Positions 15,274 through 19,708 of a stretch of DNA of 19,708 nucleotides are shown one piece after another. Under the pieces are notes generated by a model that did not search any database, was not told where the DNA came from, and saw only the letters and a program-made list of their open reading frames with translations. Positions within the stretch are counted from its first letter, which is position 1; every line of letters begins with the position of its first letter. The position numbers were made by a program, and so were the translations under genes. The stretch is from positions 1 to 19,708 of the forward strand of contig UQYA01000029.1 of the NCBI GenBank assembly GCA_900545165.1, given 5' to 3'. Source of the stretch: an uncultured Collinsella sp. GTDB lineage: Bacteria; Actinomycetota; Coriobacteriia; Coriobacteriales; Coriobacteriaceae.

Positions 15274-16674
15274 TTACTTGTGGACCAGCCTGGCGCAGAA
15301 GTGGCCGTCGTAGGAATCGGCGTTTACCGGCACGCTTTGGAAGAGGCCTCGATCGTTCTGGCGTACGGAAACGAGCTTCTTGGCCTGGTCGAACTCGGGG
15401 AGTTGCAGAATCTGCGCTTCGGAAAGCGGCGCCACGCTAAAGCCGGCGCCCTCGGGAGAGTTCAGGAAAGCATCCACCACCTGCGTGTTCTCCTCGTCGA
15501 AGACCGAGCACGTCGCATAGATGAGCTCGCCGCCGGCAGCCACGCGCGCGGCGGCTTCCTTGAGCATCGTCAGCTGCAGTTTGGGCAGCTCAACCGTCAC
15601 ATCCTTTTCAGTCAGTCGCCACGGGATCTCGGGATGACGGCGCATGGTGCCGGTGCCCGAGCACGGCGCATCGATAAAAACCGTGTCGAACTTAACCGGC
15701 TCGCCAAGCATGGCATCAAACGATGTGAGCACCTCATCAAGCTCGCAGGCATCACCCGAAACCGTGCGAACACCCGTAATACCCGCCTTATGCAGGCGCG
15801 CGAGATTCTGATCACATTTACGATCATGCAGGTCAAGCGCCGTATGCTGACGCTCATAGCCTGCACGCTTGGCCTGGCACATCATCACATAGGTCTTGGT
15901 GCCACGACCGGCACCAATCTCAAGGCAGCTTCCAGGGCGCGTGGCAGCTGTGGCGATGAGCTGGGCGTTAAGATCCGAGGCCACGGCAGCAGCGCGTTCA
16001 AATACGCCCGAAGCAACGGCAACCTGGGCATCAACCGGGGCATGGCAGCCCGGGAAGACAGGCGCGACGAGCTGCGAGATATACGGATCGGGCTTGGTCG
16101 CAAAGGCGTTCTCATGCAGGGCCAGCGGCGCGGGGGCCAGATTGCCGGCAAAGTTAAGCGCACCCTCTGGCGTGTCAAACGACGCCATAATACGAGCGCA
16201 CAGCCAGCGCGGAAGACCCATCAGGCGCGACAGACGAACCAAGCGCCGCTCAGACACATCCACATCGGACGCAGTAGCAAAGTCCTCAACGTTGTCCGCG
16301 ACCTTATGCAGCACGGCATTGGCCAAACCGGCGGCAGACTTAGCTCCGCTGCGCACCAGCTCAACGCCCTGACTCACCGCAACGCGACCAGGCGTATGCA
16401 GATAGAGCATCTCGAAGGCCGAGATACGAAGCGCCATGCGAACACGCGGCGCAACCTTTTTAGGCTTATCGAGAAACTGATCGAGCAGTTCGTCCAAAAT
16501 ACCCTGCGTGGCGGCCACACCAAGCGCCAAGCGAGCTGCAAAAGCGGAATCGCGCTGGTCAATAGCCTTGGCCGATGCGCGAGAGGACAGCACGTCGCGC
16601 GCATACATGCCGCGGCGATCGGCCTCCATCAGCACATCGAGTGCAAGCTTGCGTGCGGGAGACAGCTTACTCAT
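15274..16674 (-). CDS. rsmB: 16S rRNA (cytosine-967-C5)-methyltransferase RsmB
   Basis: Methylates 16S rRNA C967 with S-adenosylmethionine. The 466-residue protein has an N-terminal NusB-like helical RNA-binding domain (about 1-150; ARKLALDVLMEADRRGMY, RVRMALRISAFEMLYL) and a C-terminal Rossmann methyltransferase domain (CLEIGAGRGTKT as SAM loop). The two family cysteines are Cys338 in DAPCSGTGTMRRHPE and the nucleophile Cys389 in YATCSVFDEENT, matching the usual spacing of about 50 residues. The ATG at 16674 overlaps the fmt TGA by four bases (ATGA), indicating translational coupling. An in-frame start upstream at 16722 lies inside fmt and is rejected. Confidence 0.95.
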   Translation of the reverse strand: MSKLSPARKLALDVLMEADRRGMYARDVLSSRASAKAIDQRDSAFAARLALGVAATQGILDELLDQFLDKPKKVAPRVRMALRISAFEMLYLHTPGRVAVSQGVELVRSGAKSAAGLANAVLHKVADNVEDFATASDVDVSERRLVRLSRLMGLPRWLCARIMASFDTPEGALNFAGNLAPAPLALHENAFATKPDPYISQLVAPVFPGCHAPVDAQVAVASGVFERAAAVASDLNAQLIATAATRPGSCLEIGAGRGTKTYVMMCQAKRAGYERQHTALDLHDRKCDQNLARLHKAGITGVRTVSGDACELDEVLTSFDAMLGEPVKFDTVFIDAPCSGTGTMRRHPEIPWRLTEKDVTVELPKLQLTMLKEAAARVAAGGELIYATCSVFDEENTQVVDAFLNSPEGAGFSVAPLSEAQILQLPEFDQAKKLVSVRQNDRGLFQSVPVNADSYDGHFCARLVHK

Positions 16675-17591
16675 GACAAAACACCCCAGATAAGATCGGC
16701 GCCTTGCAGCCCAGCAGCCCAAGCAGAGGCGGCCATGGCACGCTTGCCATCGGGCTTAACCTCGAGCAGTTCAACCGCACCATCGGAAAGGCCAAGGTAA
16801 ACACGCTTGGCCTTAAGGAGAACCTGACCCTCGCCAAGCGACACATCAGCCGGCGCAGCATCGAGCACGCGCACGGTCTTGCCGGAAATCACGCAACGAG
16901 CAGGCGCGGTATCGGACGAAGCGAGCACATGACGCACGCAATCGAGCGCCGCCATGTGCGGATCCAGACGCATCTCCAGCTTGGAAATCTTGGCTGCATG
17001 GGTCACAAGCGACTCATCCTGCTCAGTCCAAACAGCCGAGCCATCGGCAAGAGAAGGAAGCGTATCGGCAAGCAGTTTGCCGCCAAGCACGCCAAGCTCC
17101 ATAGTCAAAGCCTCGGCATGCTTGCCGGCAACCGACGTAGACGCCTGGGCACAATAAGCGCCGGTATCCACGCCATGCCCAATACGCATAATGGAAACAC
17201 CAGCAACCTCATCACCAGCGAGAATCGCACGCTGAATAGGAGCAGCCCCACGCCAACGAGGCAGCAAGGACGCATGAACATTCACAATGCCAAGCGGCGC
17301 CATATGCAGCACCTCATCCGGCAGAATGCAGCCATAGGCAGCCACACAAAAAATTTCAGCCTGGGCAGCTTGAAGCGCCTCAACTACCTCCGGCGTCATA
17401 CGATTGGCCTCAACAACCGGCAACCCCAGCTCAAGCGCCTTGGCCTTAACAGGCGAAGGCTCAAGCGTCTTACCACGCCCACGAACAGCATCAGGACGAG
17501 TAACAACAAGCGCAATCTCATTCCCAGCCATAACAAGCGAAGTCAAAGAAGGCACAGCAAAATCAGGCGTACCCATAAACACAATACGCAT
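16671..17591 (-). CDS. fmt: Methionyl-tRNA formyltransferase
   Basis: Formylates initiator Met-tRNA with 10-formyl-tetrahydrofolate. At 306 residues it is close to the usual length. It begins MRIVFMGTPDFAVPSL and has the catalytic Asn104 and His106 followed by SLLPRWRGAAPIQ, with Asp142 in HGVDTG, matching the Asn/His/Asp set of the family. A C-terminal OB-like tRNA-binding domain follows (about 205-306). AGGAG lies about 10 nt before the ATG. The first third of the gene uses many T-ending codons (GTT, CTT, GCT), unlike the C-ending bias of the glycogen genes. It overlaps rsmB by 4 bp. def lies 329 bp upstream, separated by a long inverted repeat, so fmt may have its own promoter. Confidence 0.96.
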   Translation of the reverse strand: MRIVFMGTPDFAVPSLTSLVMAGNEIALVVTRPDAVRGRGKTLEPSPVKAKALELGLPVVEANRMTPEVVEALQAAQAEIFCVAAYGCILPDEVLHMAPLGIVNVHASLLPRWRGAAPIQRAILAGDEVAGVSIMRIGHGVDTGAYCAQASTSVAGKHAEALTMELGVLGGKLLADTLPSLADGSAVWTEQDESLVTHAAKISKLEMRLDPHMAALDCVRHVLASSDTAPARCVISGKTVRVLDAAPADVSLGEGQVLLKAKRVYLGLSDGAVELLEVKPDGKRAMAASAWAAGLQGADLIWGVLS

Positions 17592-17607
17592 AAAAGTTAG
17601 TCTCCTC

Positions 17608-17721
17608 TCAACAACGAGCCGAGACGGCTACAAAAGAAGCGATCCAGGTCGCAAGCGCACCCAGCCGCCAGAACAGTCCAACAAAAACAAATATACCCAA
17701 AACCAAAGAAAGAGCCGCAAT
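17608..17721 (-). CDS. Possible small membrane peptide with non-standard start (speculative)
   Basis: Minus-strand frame of 37 codons from ATT (17721-17719) to TGA (17610-17608). The translation runs IAALSLVLGIFVFVGLFW, then Arg, then LGALATWIASFVAVSARC: two hydrophobic segments around an Arg, as in small membrane proteins. GAGAGGGAG lies 8 nt before the ATT, and codon use matches the neighbouring fmt 5' end. There is no ATG, GTG or TTG at the expected point, so it needs a rare ATT start, or it is a remnant or chance. An overlapping frame with a TTG start at 17720 would give a different 30-residue hydrophobic peptide. Its stop sits just upstream of the fmt ribosome site. Function unknown. Confidence 0.25.
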   Translation of the reverse strand: MAALSLVLGIFVFVGLFWRLGALATWIASFVAVSARC

Positions 17722-17810
17722 AAAAGCAGCTCCCTCTCAACAAAGACTATCAGCGAAGACGCCCCTCCCTGGCCCAACGGCACCCGGGCGAACCGAGCCA
17801 GAACAACGCA

Positions 17811-17912
17811 GTCCCCGGTGCTGAGCGCCCACATATCGTCCCGCGCGCAGTTTCGCAGCAAAGCGAGAATGTTTGAGCACGGGATGATATGTGGGCGCTC
17901 AGCACCGGGGAC
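17811..17912. repeat. 102-bp element with perfect 27-bp inverted arms
   Basis: Positions 17811-17837 and 17886-17912 are perfect reverse complements (27 bp). Pairing continues inward for about six more pairs (GTCCCG with CGGGAT, one G-U). The loop (about 17844-17879) has a small TCGC/GCGA hairpin. It starts 8 nt after the def stop on the minus strand. It is far longer than a normal terminator and has no T-run. It fits a palindromic intergenic repeat, a structured RNA, or an over-long bidirectional terminator. The rest of the def-fmt gap (17722-17810) shows no feature I can name. Confidence 0.7.
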
Positions 17913-17920
17913 GGTGGGAC

Positions 17921-18457
17921 CTACTCCGTCTCGCCCGGTCGAGCGCCGCGGGCCAGGGCGTCCTGGTACTCCTTGACGGCCTTGATCCTCTGCATCGGCT
18001 TCAGTCGCTCGAACATGGTGTTACCGTGCAGGTGATCGATCTCGTGCTGCAGGCACACGCAGAACAGATCGCCCGAGGCCTCGTAGCGAATCAGGTTGGC
18101 GTCCAAGTCGTACGCCTCGACGACGACATGGTCGGGACGCTCGATCTCGCAGCTAATGCCGGGGATGGACAGGCAGCCCTCGCTAAAGGGCACCAGATGG
18201 TCGCTCTGCTCAACAATAACGGGATTGATGAGCACATACGGGTCGTAGTCGTTTTTGTCGCTGTAGTCGCAGTCGATGGTGACGAGCTGAATGAGCTCGC
18301 CGATCTGCGGGGCTGCTAGGCCGCAACCGCCGTTCTCGAACATCATCTTCTTCATCTTCTCGGCAAGCGCCTCGATCGCCGGGGTGATCTCCTCGATGAC
18401 GGCGCACTCCTGGCGCAGACGAGGGTCGGGCGACAGTACGATTCCGTTGGCTTCCAT
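17921..18457 (-). CDS. def: Peptide deformylase
   Basis: Removes the N-formyl group from nascent proteins. The 178-residue metalloenzyme shows all three family motifs: GGCGLAAPQ (43-51), EGCLS with metal ligand Cys95, and HEIDH with His138, Glu139 and His142. An unusual CVC pair sits just before motif III. The start at 18457 is chosen because AAAGG is 6 nt upstream. The ATG at 18463 (two codons earlier) directly abuts the ribosome site. It follows priA by 18 nt, so the two are one transcription unit. Immediately after its stop comes the long inverted repeat at 17811-17912. Confidence 0.97.
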   Translation of the reverse strand: MEANGIVLSPDPRLRQECAVIEEITPAIEALAEKMKKMMFENGGCGLAAPQIGELIQLVTIDCDYSDKNDYDPYVLINPVIVEQSDHLVPFSEGCLSIPGISCEIERPDHVVVEAYDLDANLIRYEASGDLFCVCLQHEIDHLHGNTMFERLKPMQRIKAVKEYQDALARGARPGETE

Positions 18458-18475
18458 GGCCATCCTTTCGGGTTG

Positions 18476-19708
18476 TTACATCAAATCATAGGCGTCGACG
18501 TCAACACTCACGCTCACGCCGCGCACGGAGCCCACCTCTTTGAGGCAGGCGTCGATATCATCAGAGACATGGTACCCTACCGGCGACTTTACAAGCAGAT
18601 GGAAGCGGTAACGGTCCTTGGCTCTCTCGATTACACATGAAGCCGGACCAAGCACCTGAGGCACGGTGCTCCCCGCCCGCAAAAAGTCGGGCGCGGCGGC
18701 ATGCCAGCGGCGCTTGAGGAGCTTCGCGATGCGGCCGATGTAGTCCTGCGCGTCGTCTCGGTTCGCCGACCACACCAAGATGTTGACCAGGCGAACAAAC
18801 GGCGGGTACAGCGCGTCGCGGCGCTGGTCCAGGTCGTAGTCGGTAAAGATCGAACGGTCGTGCTCAGCGACGGCGCGAATGACCGGATCCTCGGGCAGAT
18901 ACGTCTGGATGATCACCTCGCCGGGGCGATCGCCGCGACCGGCACGGCCCGCCACCTGCTCCAGTAGGTCGTAGGCGCGCTCCCCTGCGCGAAAGTCAGG
19001 CAGCTTGAGGGCAAAGTCGGCGTTGACCACGCCCACGAGCGTGACCTCGGGAAAATCGAGGCCCTTGGCGATCATCTGCGTGCCCAGCAGCACCGCACAA
19101 TCGGCGGCATCGAACTGCTCGAGCAGTTTTTTGTGCGCATCCTTGCCGCGCGTGGAATCGGCATCCATGCGAATGATGGCGACATCCTCGGGCAGCATCT
19201 GGTGCAGTGCGTCCTCGATCTGCTGCGTGCCCAGACCCATTTTTGCCAGGTAGCGACTGCCACATTTGGGGCAACGGCTCGTAGGCGCGGGATACGGCTG
19301 CACGCGCCAAGACGAACCGCATGTATGACACTGCAGCGTGTGCGTGCGCTCGTGATATGTAAGCGCGGTGGAGCAGTGGTTGCAGGTGGGGACGCAGCCG
19401 CACTCGCGGCACATCAGGAATGGCGCAAAACCACGGCGGTTATGCAACAGCACGGCCTTCTCGCGGCGCTCGACCACGCGTTCCAGGCCTTCCATCAGCG
19501 GTTTTGAGAACATGGAACGGCTACCGTGCGAGAACTCGCGACGCAGGTCGGCAATGCGGACCGTGGGAAGCACGGCGTGTCCCGGGCGCTCGGGCATCTC
19601 GACGCGCGTCCAGGTGGCAGCGTTGTACGTGCCGCGGCGGCAGCGGTCGAGAGCCTCGGCAGAAGGCGTAGCCGAGCCCAGCACGAGCGGGCAGCGATAC
19701 CGACGCGC
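18476..19708 (-). CDS. priA: Primosomal protein N' (PriA helicase), C-terminal part
   Basis: Replication-restart DNA helicase. The frame is open to the window edge, so the N-terminal part is missing; about 410 residues are visible. They start in the helicase core (PLVLGSATPS, motif III), then show the zinc-binding insertion with eight cysteines in CxxC pairs (CRECG, CNHC, CHTC, CPKC), motif V (GTQMIAKGLDFPEV), motif VI (QVAGRAGRGDRPGEV) and the C-terminal domain ending in DVDAYDLM. The Walker A and B region lies outside the window. It is first in the minus-strand priA-def unit as seen here. Confidence 0.96.
   Translation of the reverse strand, partial: ARRYRCPLVLGSATPSAEALDRCRRGTYNAATWTRVEMPERPGHAVLPTVRIADLRREFSHGSRSMFSKPLMEGLERVVERREKAVLLHNRRGFAPFLMCRECGCVPTCNHCSTALTYHERTHTLQCHTCGSSWRVQPYPAPTSRCPKCGSRYLAKMGLGTQQIEDALHQMLPEDVAIIRMDADSTRGKDAHKKLLEQFDAADCAVLLGTQMIAKGLDFPEVTLVGVVNADFALKLPDFRAGERAYDLLEQVAGRAGRGDRPGEVIIQTYLPEDPVIRAVAEHDRSIFTDYDLDQRRDALYPPFVRLVNILVWSANRDDAQDYIGRIAKLLKRRWHAAAPDFLRAGSTVPQVLGPASCVIERAKDRYRFHLLVKSPVGYHVSDDIDACLKEVGSVRGVSVSVDVDAYDLM

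Noticed and set aside
15280..16800. 506-codon plus-strand frame over rsmB
   Set aside because: No motifs; it is the complement of a well-supported rsmB gene.
17628..17861. 77-codon minus-strand frame crossing the def-fmt gap
   Set aside because: It runs through one arm of the inverted repeat and lacks a ribosome site at its ATG. The hydrophobic part is better explained by the shorter shifted frame at 17608-17721, if it is coding at all.
1..19708. Mobile elements, phage genes, CRISPR arrays or defence systems
   Set aside because: No transposase, integrase, Cas, toxin-antitoxin or restriction motifs were seen on either strand; the gene content is core metabolism and housekeeping.

Overview
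The window looks like a chromosomal segment of a GC-rich Coriobacteriia species, most likely Collinsella. This is inferred from the gene order, the strong C/G-ending codon bias of the glycogen genes, and a glgB-glgP-glgC-glgD-glgA set that includes a GlgD-type subunit. It was not checked against any database.

Layout. (1) 1-1462, minus strand: the 5' part of a tRNA-Ala(GGC) with a near-consensus promoter, then thiN and a HAD-family phosphatase/mutase forming a short two-gene unit. (2) 1463-1808: a divergent control region with several TGGTAAA/TTTACCA half-sites, a good extended -10 promoter for glgB and a leader hairpin. (3) 1809-11293, plus strand: a complete glycogen cluster of glgB (branching enzyme), glgP (phosphorylase), glgC and glgD (ADP-glucose pyrophosphorylase and its paralogue) and glgA (synthase), closed by an intrinsic terminator. 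Each larger gap inside the cluster carries a strong hairpin. (4) 11369-14808: a separately promoted 1098-residue GH13-GH77 fusion that joins a debranching/amylase-like domain to a MalQ 4-alpha-glucanotransferase, with the TGGTAAA motif again upstream. (5) 14897-15133: a small FmdB-type zinc-ribbon protein with a terminator. (6) 15274-19708, minus strand: housekeeping genes priA (partial), def, fmt and rsmB, with a 329-bp def-fmt gap that holds a very long inverted repeat and a possible small membrane peptide.

How the genes work together. GlgC/GlgD make ADP-glucose, GlgA extends alpha-1,4 chains and GlgB adds alpha-1,6 branches. GlgP releases glucose-1-phosphate, and the GH13-GH77 protein would handle branches, limit dextrins and maltodextrins. 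The housekeeping block couples replication restart (PriA) with N-formyl-methionine handling (Def, Fmt) and 16S rRNA methylation (RsmB).

Most unusual feature. Both polymer-building enzymes, GlgA and GlgB, carry long lysine/alanine/threonine-rich, histone H1-like tails built from the same short motifs (RKRT, KKTTT, KKAAPK, AAKK). The GlgA tail is about 254 residues and the GlgB tail about 70 residues, with a shorter basic stretch at the GlgB N-terminus. This suggests a shared tethering or assembly module for glycogen synthesis. Its function cannot be read from sequence.
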